Shown one piece after another: positions 35,892 through 45,960 of a stretch of 64,000 nucleotides of DNA. Numbering within the stretch: position 1 is the first letter of the stretch; each line of letters starts with the position of its first letter. Both the position numbers and the translations under genes were made by a program. Origin of the DNA: Adiantum capillus-veneris (Eukaryota > Streptophyta > Polypodiopsida > Polypodiales > Pteridaceae). Location of the stretch: positions 59,439,119 to 59,503,118 of the forward strand of contig CM043952.1 of NCBI GenBank assembly GCA_014529385.2, in the 5' to 3' direction. The notes beneath the pieces were generated by a model that saw only the letters and a program-made list of their open reading frames with translations, was not told the origin of the DNA and made no database searches.

Positions 35892-36967
35892 TTTGAATAC
35901 CCTGGTATACCCAACAACATAGAATAAGCATTACCAGCATCTTGCATCTTCAGCACCACAAAATTTGCAGTAAAAGACAATCCATGCACTTTAAGAGTTT
36001 GACATCTCAACATTCCAATAGGCTGCACTCTCGGCTGGTCCACCATCCGCACTTGAAATGGTGCAGGCTCCAAGTTCACATTTGTCATCTTTTGAAATTC
36101 AGTTTTTGACAGAGTATTCACCCCGGATCCACCATCCAACATAACTTCTGGAAACACACGGCCATCAAAGTCGAGGTGCACAGTTGGTATAGTGAAATCC
36201 ACATCATTTGGATTAATTTGATAACTCCCAATTGATTTCTCCAATGCATTTGAATTCATGGGGACTTTTGTCATCCTAATTGCAGAATAAAACCTATCTC
36301 GGAAAATTGGTACCAATGAAAGCAACTGATCCAATGTAAAGTGCATAGGAGTATTTAGGAGTTCTTCAAACAATGCTGCTGACGGTAATTCAGAATTAAC
36401 CACTTTCGGCATCTGCTTTTGCATCTTTTTAGAAATTGTCTCATTAGGATCCAACTTCTGAACTTCCTCAACTGCTTCATCTCTTACATCTCTTTGCTCC
36501 TCCCAATCCAGAGGTGGTTTAAGACGTGCTTTTGAATGTGTTATTGCCAAACTATCCAAATCTTCCCACATATCCTTTGAAGGACTACATTCTAAAGGAT
36601 AATCTACCGAAACCGTATTCGCTTCGTAATCCGAAAAAACTTCAACACCAACTAAATTTCTCTGAGCCGCTTCCTTTGTTGCTACATGTTGTGCTGGTGG
36701 TGCAAGCAACTGTGGTACGTGCACATTCCCTATTTGCAGATTCCACCCTTGTGGATTCCAATTTTGTGGTTGTTGCCACCCGTGTGGCTGTTGCCAATTT
36801 TGCTGCTGATTCCAATTTCCTCCCCATGGCCTAAAATTCTGATATCCTCCAAACCTTGGTCGAAATCCTTGATTGAAATTTCCCCGAAATGGTCGATTCT
36901 GATTAAAAGGTGGTCTCCACCCCGAGAATGGCTGCTGATTTCTTTGCCGTCCCAGATTATAAAACAC
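35888..36967 (-). pseudogene. Element E gag C-part and aspartic protease
   Basis: A 359-codon open frame starts with a Gln/Asn/Trp/Gly-rich low-complexity region (repeats such as NWQQPHGWQQPQNW). It passes an acidic linker and ends in a retropepsin-like domain with active site MLDGGSGVNTLS and the downstream partner YSMLLGIPG. The DGGSG active site is typical of one branch of plant gypsy proteases. The frame ends four bases into the pol frame (ATGA overlap), most likely by frame decay rather than design. Confidence 0.8.
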
Positions 36968-38010
36968 CTTCTATTGTCCACCTGTATCCGGAAAGACTCC
37001 ACTTGATTGTGCCAAATTTTGTTGAATCTTCTACTGAATCCTCTCTGGGATTGGTCCTCGAAAATTTGGATTATACCAACAATTAGGTGTAACATGACCA
37101 TCTTTTCCACAAATGTCACAATGGAGCTTCCTGGTAGATGACTCTGGCTTGACACCCAACTCTTTCAATTTCTTCTCTACCATCATTTCCATTGTACTAC
37201 TCTTAGACTTCCCTTTGGCCTTCTTCTTACCCTTATTCTTATGCTTCCTCTTCTTATCCTCCTTCTCTGAATCAGAATCTAAGTTTGAACTCTCATCGGA
37301 GTCTGAATTGCTACTAGAATCTGAATCTGTATCGGCATCCGTATCCGAATCTGAATCGGAATCTGACTCATCCTCACTAGTGTCATCTGCTGATCTCTTC
37401 TTCTTTTTACCCTTTTTCTCCTTCTTTTTGGACTTCTTTTAAGAGGAACCTGGGTTAACAACTCCAAACCTCTTCTCTGCCCTTGTGGGAGATGCCACCA
37501 AATTATCCAATCTGGCTCCAGCATCAACACCTGCACAACTGCATTCCACAATTCCTTCCACAACCCATTCATATAATATCCGGCTAACATTTTCATCTGT
37601 AGGCCTCTCTGCATAGGTAAGCCTATTCAGGTAGTAATTAAACCTCAGTATAATCCTCAACAAACATTTTCTTCTGCTTAATTCCCTTCACTTTATTAAG
37701 CACATCATTTGGTGTCTTCTCCTTTCGGAATCTGTTCAGAAATGCATTGAGATTTCTCAATGCATCATAATCCACAAAATGTCCCACATTGAAATTACTC
37801 AACCACTGCATGGTTGTCCCCTCCAATGTCACTTGGAATTGTCGCATTTCGGCTGCTGCATCATATACTCCGTCAAATCCTCTGGCCTGCCATCTTGTCT
37901 CAAATTGAGCTACGTGGCAATCAGGGTCCTATTTGAATTTCCCTGAGAAGGTCCCGAACTTGACGCGTAAATCTTCTCTAGCTGCTGCCGCCGTATTCCT
38001 TGATTGGAGA
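36968..38010 (-). pseudogene. Element E gag middle part with zinc knuckle
   Basis: The gag core is readable across two frames: MRQFQVTLEGTTMQWLSNF, FRKEKTPNDVLNKVKGIKQK, then FNYYLNRLTYAERPTDENV. A Ser/Asp/Glu tract and Lys-rich stretch follow (37,440-37,200), then the zinc knuckle CDICGKDGHVTPNC near 37,110. At 38,010 the CACTA element begins; the gag continues at 45,556. Stops and at least two frameshifts are present. Confidence 0.85.
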
Positions 38011-38235
38011 CACTACAAGAGGTTGTGTGCTCTTGTGACGCTGTTAGCGACGGAAATACACTGGATTTTTATAACCCCCGACGTCGCTAAAACCGTCGCT
38101 AAGAGAGCGTCGCTATATGCGTCGCTATATAGAGACGCTTATAGTGACGCTCATAGCGATGTTTACACAGAAGTCTATAGAGACGCTCATAGCGACGCTA
38201 CAGAGCCATAAATAGCGACGGTTATAGCGACGCCC
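38011..38235. repeat. Left CACTA terminus with sub-terminal repeats
   Basis: After the 12-bp terminal repeat, about a dozen GCGACG, GTCGCT or AGAGACGCT words occur in both orientations between 38,046 and 38,235 (for example CTCATAGCGACGCT). In En/Spm such arrays are binding sites for the second element-encoded protein. Similar words occur at the right end. Confidence 0.9.
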
Positions 38236-38613
38236 GAGAGAATATTTTTTTGGTGACAGGGCATTGAATGCCCTGCCACCCATCAAGCATATTGTACTTG
38301 ATTCACTTTTTAAAAAAAGTGCAAGGGTAGATAATAGACCCAAAATAGTCACCCACAAGACACATTGTTTGCAAAATTGACAAGCATAAAATTGACAATT
38401 GTACACATCATAGGCAAAATGAATTGATTGGCAAATGTAATAATGACAATTGTACAACATCATAGGCATAAAGAATTGATTGGCAAAATGAACTGCTGTG
38501 ACAAATGTAATAATATACATGGTTCAAAAAGACGTATAAAATCCGTCTCATGATACATAAGCTATGAGAAACCCTAAACTAATGCTATCTAGCTACGGCT
38601 AAACTGGCGTCGT

Positions 38614-39923
38614 CTAGTCAGACGTCTCATCACGTCCAAGCGGCGTATCTGTCGGATTCTGCAAAAAAAGATAATAAGACAGCTTTTAGTAAGTATAAAC
38701 ATATACCGACATTTATAAAATAATACAAAAAACAGAAAAGAGTAAACCTTAATACTAACCATGTCGCCGCGAGAACTGAGAATGTCCATCAGGGCGTTTA
38801 AGCCCTTCCTGCCTGCGTACTCACGCTTGTACGGTGTGGGATCACGTCCTGTCATCGACCACTGTCAAAACATACAAAGATTTCATTATGTTAGAATTAA
38901 AAAACTCATAAACCCTAAACTATCGAACATAAAGAGCAATGCGAAAACACTTACAAAATCGGCCTCAAATGATGCCCATCCACCGCTCCCCAAGTGGTGC
39001 GAGCTCCCTGCCTCTACTCGCGCTCTGGCTGCATCCTTTTGTTGCTTCCACTTGTCGAGATTCTTGCGCGCTGCTTTCTTCGCATTCTTCCAATCTTCTT
39101 TGGCCAGCCAATTTGGCCTGTTCCACCCATGCTTGATTGCTTTTTGCACTTCGGAACGCTTGTGTTTGCAGTATTCGCGCATTCGAATCTTCATCAGGTC
39201 TTCATTGAAGCGCTGATCCCGTGTTGGAATGGGAAACTCATCATGAAGTATGCTGATGACTCTGTTTTTTAAATCACTTGGTACTTCACTCCATTTGTTT
39301 AGTATGTAGTGTCTAAACAGCTGAGAGCAAAGACCACGCATGCGCGAGATCACCTTCTTGCCGTCATTATCCATGATGATGCCGCCGCTGAACTCGACGG
39401 AGTAAGGCAAGCCCTCTGGCTGGTGACGCGTGAACCTGGGTGTCCCGGCAGGGGTCTCTAGCGGCGTTTCGATGGGGGTACGGACGTCAGGTGTCTCCAC
39501 CGGCGTCCGGGCCCCGAAGCGAGGAGTGTCGAGTGGGGTGGCTCCTGGCGGAGTAGGTAGAGGTGTGTAGCTGCTAGGAACAGTCAGCCGCGCAAAACCT
39601 GGCGTAGATGGCGATGTTGTGGCTGGTGTAGGGGTGGGCAAAGAAGGGGAGGGTAAAGAGCCTCGTCGAACACGAGGCGGTGTGGAGGCATCGGCGGCGG
39701 AATCCCCACAACAACCGCCACCGCCACCACTAGAGCGCCGGTGTCTAGACGAGTGTGAAGCTCGTCTCGTCGACGCCGAAGCTTTGGAGCGCGCCGAATG
39801 CTCCGAAAGAGAGGGAGATGCGGATGGAGTAGGAACGCGCGATGATGCGCCAGAGCGATGACGCTCCACGTACCACTGCCTCTGCTGCGGTGACAAAGAA
39901 GAAAGAAACTCCTCATCATCCAT
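38614..39923 (-). CDS. TnpA-like (plant transposase family 24) second CACTA protein, three exons
   Basis: Minus-strand exons 39,923-38,955, 38,861-38,760 and 38,658-38,614 join in frame with GT-AG introns to give 371 residues with no internal stop. The start is the ATG giving MDDEEFLSSLSPQQRQWYVE, placed just after a possible 5' intron acceptor. Residues 25-180 are low-complexity Ser/Pro/Thr with TP repeats. Residues about 185-320 carry the Ptta/En/Spm transposase-24-like domain: LFRHYILNKWSEVPSDLKNR, then IPTRDQRF, and a Trp-rich basic part with NRPNWLAKEDW and KKAARKNLDKWKQQ. Exons 2 and 3 add KREYAGRKGLNALMDIL and a short polar tail. In En/Spm the corresponding protein binds sub-terminal repeats and assists the transposase. 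It is intact, unlike the transposase upstream. Exon calls are mine from splice signals. Confidence 0.8.
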
Positions 39924-40195
39924 ACCTGCATTAAACACACCAATATTTAAACTTAATATTGAATGAATAGAGTAGACAATGACGCAAAGACCATTAAATA
40001 CAATGACGTAATGACGCATATAAATACAATGACGCAATGAATTGAGTGATAGAAGAGGCAAGTCGAAAACTCAGAATTTTCAATCAAAATATGTGAGCGC
40101 GAGTAGAAAAGAGCATTATACACCATGGAAGGTACTTAGAGAACCAGAGCTTTTACAACACGGAGCAAAATTGTTCAAATACAATATTTGTGGCT

Positions 40196-43100
40196 TTAAG
40201 AGATCTCTCTCTCATCCTTGTATAACTCAGCATAACTTCCTATATCTATATAGAGCTCTCCGTTTAAACACATATCCTCTGTTTCATTTTGTAGCTCCTC
40301 TGCATGCACCCCATATAGAGTAGTAGCATCTTGATGCTCGTCTGGCACCACCGCAGCGGCTTCTGATTGAGCATCTTCTCTGATCTCCTCCATTGATGAC
40401 GTTGTGATTGTCACATGGTAGCCTTCATACGTCCTTGCACTACGAGGGGCTACCTCTATGACGTACCACCAGTTTGATGTAGACTTTGTAGGATGAAATA
40501 TTACCTGCCAGAGCCACATAACTTACATGAGAGCTTTCAAGCACATAACTTGTAAAAGGGGGATGTTAACTATTTACATACTTACTTGTTCACAATGCTC
40601 GGGTAGTACGAAAGTGTCTCTTAGGTCAGTCCATTTCTTAGTAGAATCCACCTCAAGAAAACCAGACTCTCCTCTACGCACAGTAGCGTTGCGACCCTCC
40701 ATGATTATCTTGAACCATTGCACGTCGAACAAGTCGACAAAAAATCCTCTGTAATCGATCCTCAAAATCTCTTGTAGCGTGCCGAAGTAAGTGAGTTCCG
40801 CCACCACAGGATCTGCATCAGAGGAACGTCGTCAACTAGACTGTTCAAATTTTGCCATGATTCCACAATCTTGAGTAAAACGCTTTTTGTTGATCCGTTC
40901 CACCCTAAAATGTCGACCTTTACACCATGCTGCTGTGTATGACTTATACTACAACGAACAAAGATTATGAGTGGCCGTTCAAACGTTTAGAAATAAAGTC
41001 ACTAGCTAGTCGTACATTGCAAACTTACCTTGGTCGCGCAACCCCGAGAGTACTCCCACTCTTCCTCAGTCACTTCTTCACCGCATTGTTGTGCGCTTTT
41101 CAATTGGTTGTGCAACCATCTTAAGCTCATGAATGTTGGTAGGCTCTCCAGAACCGTCGGATAGTGCATCGGTGGTCGTCTTCCCCAAATGGTATGGAGT
41201 CTACGTTGATCTCCTTTTGTGAGATCCATTGCACCAGCTTTGCAAGTTTGTAGATTGTGTTACGGATGTCGAGAGACAAACATCCCTCAATGGCAACCGG
41301 TAAAATAAACTGTAAAGTATGTGCAGCAATGATATTAAAGTCCATATTTTATGCAATGATATTAAAGTCCACTATGAACGTACCTAACACATTTTATGCC
41401 AATCGTGTGACTTCAAACCGGTAAGCTTTCCTTCTTTAGTAAAACACGTTCGGAGTGAGTGCATTACCCCAGTGGGGGTCCGCAAAGATCAAATGGTCTC
41501 TTTTACTTTGCGTTCTTGGGCTCCTGTGAAAATCCATGGTGCTTTAGGGAGTTTTATCGATCCATCAGACGCTGTTTGCGGCCAATATTGCTCCATACGA
41601 TCCACATTTCTAAGGTCAACTCTGGCTCCCAATGTATCTTTCTTGCCGGTCAGATGGTCCCATAGTAGATTACCCACATTCTTGAATATGTGCATTGGAT
41701 CGAGCAAGTGAATGATCATGAGTCGGGGCCAGTATGCTAACTCGTACCATAGAGATAGTCTCTTCATCCCTGGAGGCAATCCGTCATCGCACATCTCCTT
41801 CTGCTCTAACCATGCTTGTGCAGACATCCTTGGTGGCTCTCTTCCCAAAAAGCCGTCGCGTAACACATGATTCTCTGGAAGATACGCTTGATGACCTTCG
41901 TAGATTTGCTTCTTCAGTGAGGGCGCCCTACGTGCATTCAGTCTAGGTCCACATGTGACACATGCTCTGTATCCGCTTGTTTGAAGCCCTGCATGTATAC
42001 ACATGATAATAGATCAATTATGGGAAAAAACAAGATTTACAGTGTCTGAGTGAGGAGTGTCAATAGATCACCTGAGCATTCTGTTAGCCCGGGATAGTCA
42101 TGCATGGTTCACATTAGAATGCCTCTGATCAAAGCATTCCGTCGTCCTGTGTGTCGGCTCATATCCACCACCTCTATGCCAATCCACAATTGTTGTAGCT
42201 CTTCCAATAGTGGACGAAGATACACATCCATATTCTCCACTTTATATCGCCCTGGCACAATCAAGCTTAGCCATAGGTGCCCCTTCTCCGTAGTCAACCA
42301 CGGGGGAATGTTGTAGTTGACGATGACAACGGGCCATACACTGTAAGATGTTGATCTTTGACCAAATGGATTTACGCCATCCATAGCCAAGCCTAAGCGC
42401 AAATTTCGAGCTTCCCTGGCAAAATCCGACCATGTTCCATCTATATGTTTCCAGGCTGCGCAATCTGTAGGAATTCGTAGCACACCATCCGAAGATTTAT
42501 TCTCCTCATGCCATGATGCTAGGGCGGCCATGGACTTACATTCGAAGAAATGCTTGATGCGAGGAAGCAGAGGAAAATGTCGCAAAACCTTTTGTGGAAT
42601 TTTTGTCCCGTGGAGATCTACTCGATATCTTTCGGAATCACATTTCAGACACTTCTCCATGTCTATGTATTCCCCTCTGAAAAGAATGCAGTCATTAGGA
42701 CAAGCGTGGATAGAATTGTAATCCATCCCCAAGTTTTGCAAAATCTTTCTTGCTTCATCTCGGGAATCTGGCATCACATTGTCAGCTGGTAGTATGTGCT
42801 CTTTAAGCAATCTACACAACATAAAAATACGATACAGTCGTGTAAAAATCTATCAGATCATTATACATTTAGAGTTTTATTAAAGTAAACTAATTGTAAT
42901 AGATCGCCTGAAAAGCGCTGTGACGCTAGTGTCACTCCATCCAAACTTTGCCTGCATGTTGAGAAGAACCAGGAGTGCTTTCAATCTAGACATACGTGCT
43001 CCATTATACAATGGCGTATCGGCTTCACTTTTCATATCATCATAGATAAGCCTTTCTGAATCCATGATCGTCTCGATCATTTCATCAATCTCGGGCTCAA

Positions 43101-43440
43101 ACATTGCCTCGTTGGGAATGTGCTCTGCATGATCATCCCTCGAGCTGTCAGAGGCTACATCTTGTGGCCTCACATATGCTGCTTGACCAAAGCGCCTGCG
43201 AGCACGTCTATTGGGTTGCAAGATTGCTGCTTGTTGGCCAGCGTCAGAGTTCGACGAGTTATAATTGGCAACAACTCAATCTATAATAGATGGATCGAAC
43301 TCGCCAAATTCGCGAACGTGCTGCAAAGAAACACGTCTTCTCCGTCACACAGCATGCTTGCATTGATTACAAGGACATAAGACCCTCGTTGAGAGATAGG
43401 TGTTTCGGTTGGACGGTCCCACATCCTCGTCACTACTCAT
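40196..43440 (-). pseudogene. CACTA transposase (TnpD-like), multi-exon, inactivated
   Basis: The start MSSDEDVGPSNRN is followed by the transposase-associated zinc-binding motif LCPCNQCKHA. The N-terminal part runs to about 42,900. The large second exon (about 42,810-42,072) has YNSIHACPNDCILFRGEY, CLKCDSERY and the transposase-21 block GVNPFGQRSTSYSVWPVV. Further exons contain PMHIFKNVGNLLWDHL, LKSHDWHKMC, FILPVAIEGCL, the DUF4216-like segment YFGTLQEILRIDYRGFFVDL and a last exon starting VIFHPTKSTSNWWYVIEVAP. Introns 42,071-41,989 and 40,585-40,505 have clean GT-AG ends. Nonsense codons replace expected Trp, Arg or Gln at about 43,350, 43,270, 42,116, 41,490 and next to the intron at about 41,395. 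A frameshift lies near 40,820. The fold would be an RNase-H-like transposase; this copy is dead. Confidence 0.88.
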
Positions 43441-43502
43441 AATGAGGATAAAAATCTTATAACCTGGACAACAAATTTAATATTCTATTGGAATTCTTCG
43501 TC

Positions 43503-43505
<3 letters not shown>

Positions 43506-43554
<49 letters not shown>
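43506..43554. repeat. (CT)n microsatellite upstream of the CACTA transposase
   Basis: About 49 bp of CT repeats, 65 bp upstream (on the minus strand) of the transposase start; GA-rich on the coding strand. Confidence 0.97.
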
Positions 43555-43556
<2 letters not shown>

Positions 43557-43874
43557 CTCACATTCTCTAGTCATGTCCAATCCCCGCACAACTCGGTCTA
43601 GAGGTGCACGGAGATCAGAACCACCGGGTTATAATCTCGTCTTTATTGGTCAATACCTATATTTGTGGGTACAAGAAATCTACAGACCCACGTCTACATG
43701 ATACTTCATGTAGTGGACAAAACCCCTTTGCCTCTTCTCTAGCTGTAGCACTTCACAGCATCTTAACATCTTTTCACAGTAGATCTTTTCATTGTTCGTC
43801 TAACTCTAAACCCTAAACCGTAAGTAATTCTTGCGTGGACTCGATCTAACGTAAATAAGCGTAAATCTAAATAA

Positions 43875-43948
43875 ACGTAAGTCTACATCTAACCTAATCT
43901 TTAACGTCTTTTGGGATAGTTTCCTACGACGTTAAAACTCTCTTCTTC

Positions 43949-43980
<32 letters not shown>

Positions 43981-44680
43981 AAACCTAAATAAACCTAAGT
44001 CTAATCTAATATAACATAAATCTAAATCTAACGTAAATTATGTTATATTAAAAACAAAGAACTAAACTAACAGGGATTATAAGAACCTTAAAACTGATTT
44101 AACACATAATTTTTCACATAACTCGGCAAGAGTTGGCATTCTCATCACTAAAGATGTGAGAGTTAACTTCCGGCGGTGACGCTGCCTCATCTCCATCCAC
44201 ATCTGACGACAGCAATTGGCCCTTTAGACCGTTCTTGCTCTTGTTACTAACTTTGAAGTTGCTGTTGAATGACTAGAGGTTTTCTAGATGTTCATTGTCG
44301 GGGATGTAGTGAATCTTGCCGCCCTGAAGATCCACCTTCTTCCCTATCTTCTGAAGACATTTCACCAGTACTTTTGGATCGACGGAGCCCACCATGAGTG
44401 AAGGCAGCAATACCCTATATTCCATTGAGGTCTTTCTTCACCCGCTTCATGCAGGCATCGCAGTCTATGGAGACCTAAATCTAATCTAATATAACGTAAA
44501 TCTAAATCTAGCGTAAATAAACATAAATCTAACTAAAAATAAACCTAAATCTAATCTAATTTAACTTAAATAAACCTAAATCTAATTTAACGTAAGTCTA
44601 TATCTAACCTAATCTTTAACATCTTTTAGGATAGTTTCCTACGACGTTATAACTCTCTTCTTCTTGTGTGTGTGCGCGTG
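43875..44680. repeat. Telomere-like AACCTAA tracts and direct repeats bracketing the captured HIPP fragment
   Basis: TAAACCCTAAACC at about 43,808 and many ATCTAA, ACCTAA and AACGTAA words form degenerate arrays. A 46-bp block at 43,993-44,038 recurs at 44,473-44,518 with three mismatches, exactly at the edges of the HIPP fragment. An outer block with ACATCTAACCTAATCTTTAA and TTTCCTACGACGTTA also recurs (about 43,880-43,950 and 44,597-44,665). A (GT)n tract is at 43,951-43,977. Confidence 0.8.
44114..44475 (-). pseudogene. Captured fragment of a heavy-metal-associated isoprenylated protein (HIPP/HMA) gene
   Basis: The minus strand first reads the metal-binding half of an HMA domain, VSIDCDACMKRVKKDLNGI, with the CxxC copper/metal-binding cysteines. 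A stop and a frameshift follow, then the second half of the domain: SVDPKVLVKCLQKIGKKVDL. After one TAG the tail runs open to NSCRVM and a stop. CRVM is a CaaX box (Cys, Met last), the farnesylation signal that defines plant HIPP proteins together with the HMA domain. Intact HIPPs bind Cu or Cd and dock on membranes or nuclei. It lies inside the CACTA element between the right terminus and the transposase, same strand, and is bracketed by 46-bp direct repeats. The 5' part of the host gene is absent. The captured host gene is not in the window. Confidence 0.78.
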
Positions 44681-44877
44681 TGTGGATATGTGTGCCAATA
44701 AAAAGAGATAAATGGTATAACCTTTCTATCACCCATGCCAAGTATGATAGATTGGTTATGCCATTTCCCTCTTGAATAATAGGTCTTGAGTTCAACTCCT
44801 CGTCGGCGAGATCTTTAGGTCTTTTAATTTTAATTAGTTTCCTACGACGTTAAATTAGTTTCTCTCTCTTTCTCTCT

Positions 44878-45086
44878 CAATGTGTGTGCGTTTTTTTGTT
44901 TATGCATGTTTTCTCTCTCTTTTCCTCTCTCAATGTGTGCATTTTTTGTTTATGCATGTTCTCTCTCTCTTTTCCTCTCTCAAGGTGTGCGTTTTTTGTT
45001 TATGCATGCTCTCTCTCTCTTTTCCTCTCTCAATGTGTGTGTGCATTCTTTGTTTATGTATGTGTGTGTGCGTTTTTGTTTATGTT

Positions 45087-45140
<54 letters not shown>

Positions 45141-45147
45141 AACACTA

Positions 45148-45193
<46 letters not shown>
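44878..45193. repeat. 50-bp minisatellite followed by (CT)n, (GT)n and (GA)n tracts
   Basis: About four units of CAATGTGTGCNTTTTTTGTTTATGCATG plus CTCTCTTTTCCTCTCT occupy 44,878-45,060. Dinucleotide runs follow: CT (about 45,091-45,137), GT (45,149-45,167) and GA (45,168-45,193). All three frames are open through it only because of the composition; it is not a gene. Another (GA)n tract is at about 45,294-45,325. Confidence 0.9.
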
Positions 45194-45202
<9 letters not shown>

Positions 45203-45286
45203 AAGAGGGGAAGGGAACATGAGAGTGAGGAGAGGGAAGGAGCATACCTGGCTCTCCTTCCTCTCCTCGTGTGTGTGTGTGTGGAG

Positions 45287-45331
<45 letters not shown>

Positions 45332-45358
45332 AGAGCGTTACCTGCTCCTTGCTTGAGG

Positions 45359-45399
45359 GCGCCGAAAAACTCAGATCTCAGATCTGAGTTTTTCGGCGC
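45359..45399. repeat. Perfect 20-bp palindrome near the right CACTA terminus
   Basis: The arm GCGCCGAAAAACTCAGATCT (45,359-45,378) is followed by one base and its exact reverse complement (45,380-45,399). It sits about 150 bp inside the transposon end, next to the sub-terminal repeats, and could form a cruciform or hairpin. Confidence 0.97.
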
Positions 45400-45424
45400 T
45401 CTCTGTTATTTTTTTAGTTCAGCC

Positions 45425-45555
45425 GGCGACGCTATGAGCGTCGCAAATTTACTTGTAAATTTGCGACGCCCATAGCGACGCTCATAGCGACGCCGGGATT
45501 TTTTTTTTGAGCGTCGCTGTGTGAGCGTCGCTAATATGAATAGCCTCTTGTAGTG
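45425..45555. repeat. Right CACTA terminus with sub-terminal repeats
   Basis: GCGACGCTATGAGCGTCGC, CATAGCGACGCTCATAGCGA and GAGCGTCGC words, partly as a hairpin around AAATTTACTTGTAAATTT, lead to CCTCTTGTAGTG at the end. Confidence 0.92.
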
Positions 45556-45960
45556 AGATAACTGCCCTATTGAGGATGATGAATAAGATCCTGGTATTAC
45601 TGGTTGCCGTGGAATATTTTCGTCAATGCGCAGAGGGTCATATTCTAATCTTCTCCTTGTCAGAAACAATTGCTGCAACACTTCACCTCCAACATATCCT
45701 GGGTCTAATGGCCTATTCTCCTTAGCCTCATTGAAAATTTCCCCATATTGCTCAATGTCCTCTAAATCCTCCGTACTCGGCTCTGATGCTTCCTCCAAAT
45801 TGTCAACTTGAACACCTCTGTCTTCACGATTCTCATGTCCCGCTTCACGTTGTTCCTCCTGTTGTTGCAACTCCCGCTACCTCGCAGCCAACCTTGTCCA
45901 ATAAGAATGTGATGGCTGTGGTAAATTATCCAGAACTGATTACCCAATGGCACTTGACCT
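45556..45960 (-). pseudogene. Element E gag N-terminal part
   Basis: An acidic open stretch reads QQQEEQREAGHENREDRGVQ, then EEASEPSTEDLEDIEQYGEI and PRQPVIPGSYSSSSIGQLS, where the CACTA element interrupts it. The reading frame continues at 38,010 (PIKEYGGSS, then a stop). The longer minus frame that runs rightwards through the transposon end is an artefact. No start codon or primer site could be placed because the region upstream is truncated by the 46-kb array. Confidence 0.72.

Larger units (their letters stand above)
38011..45555 (-). mobile_element. CACTA (En/Spm) DNA transposon F, 7,545 bp, inserted in element E gag
   Basis: Terminal inverted repeats CACTACAAGAGG (38,011-38,022; inverted at 45,544-45,555) are flanked by the 3-bp duplication AGA on both sides, the CACTA hallmark. 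Sub-terminal arrays of GCGACG-type words lie at both ends. Minus-strand genes in order are a captured HIPP fragment, a transposase (dead) and a second TnpA-like gene (intact). The precise ends, the short duplication and a target gag frame that rejoins exactly make the boundaries certain. With a broken transposase it would need a related source for movement. Confidence 0.97.

Noticed and set aside
43800-43820. Telomere repeat (CCCTAAA)
   Set aside because: Only one to two units followed by degenerate ACCTAA words inside a CACTA element; not a chromosome end or a real interstitial array.
44880-45475. Long overlapping plus frames (up to 197 codons) rich in Ser/Leu/Cys/Val
   Set aside because: All three frames are open through dinucleotide and 50-bp repeats inside the CACTA element; composition artefact.
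45406-45545. Minus open frame linking element E gag to the CACTA end (RRSKKKSRRRYERR)
   Set aside because: The gag homology ends at the AGA duplication at 45,556; the rest is translated transposon sub-terminal repeat.
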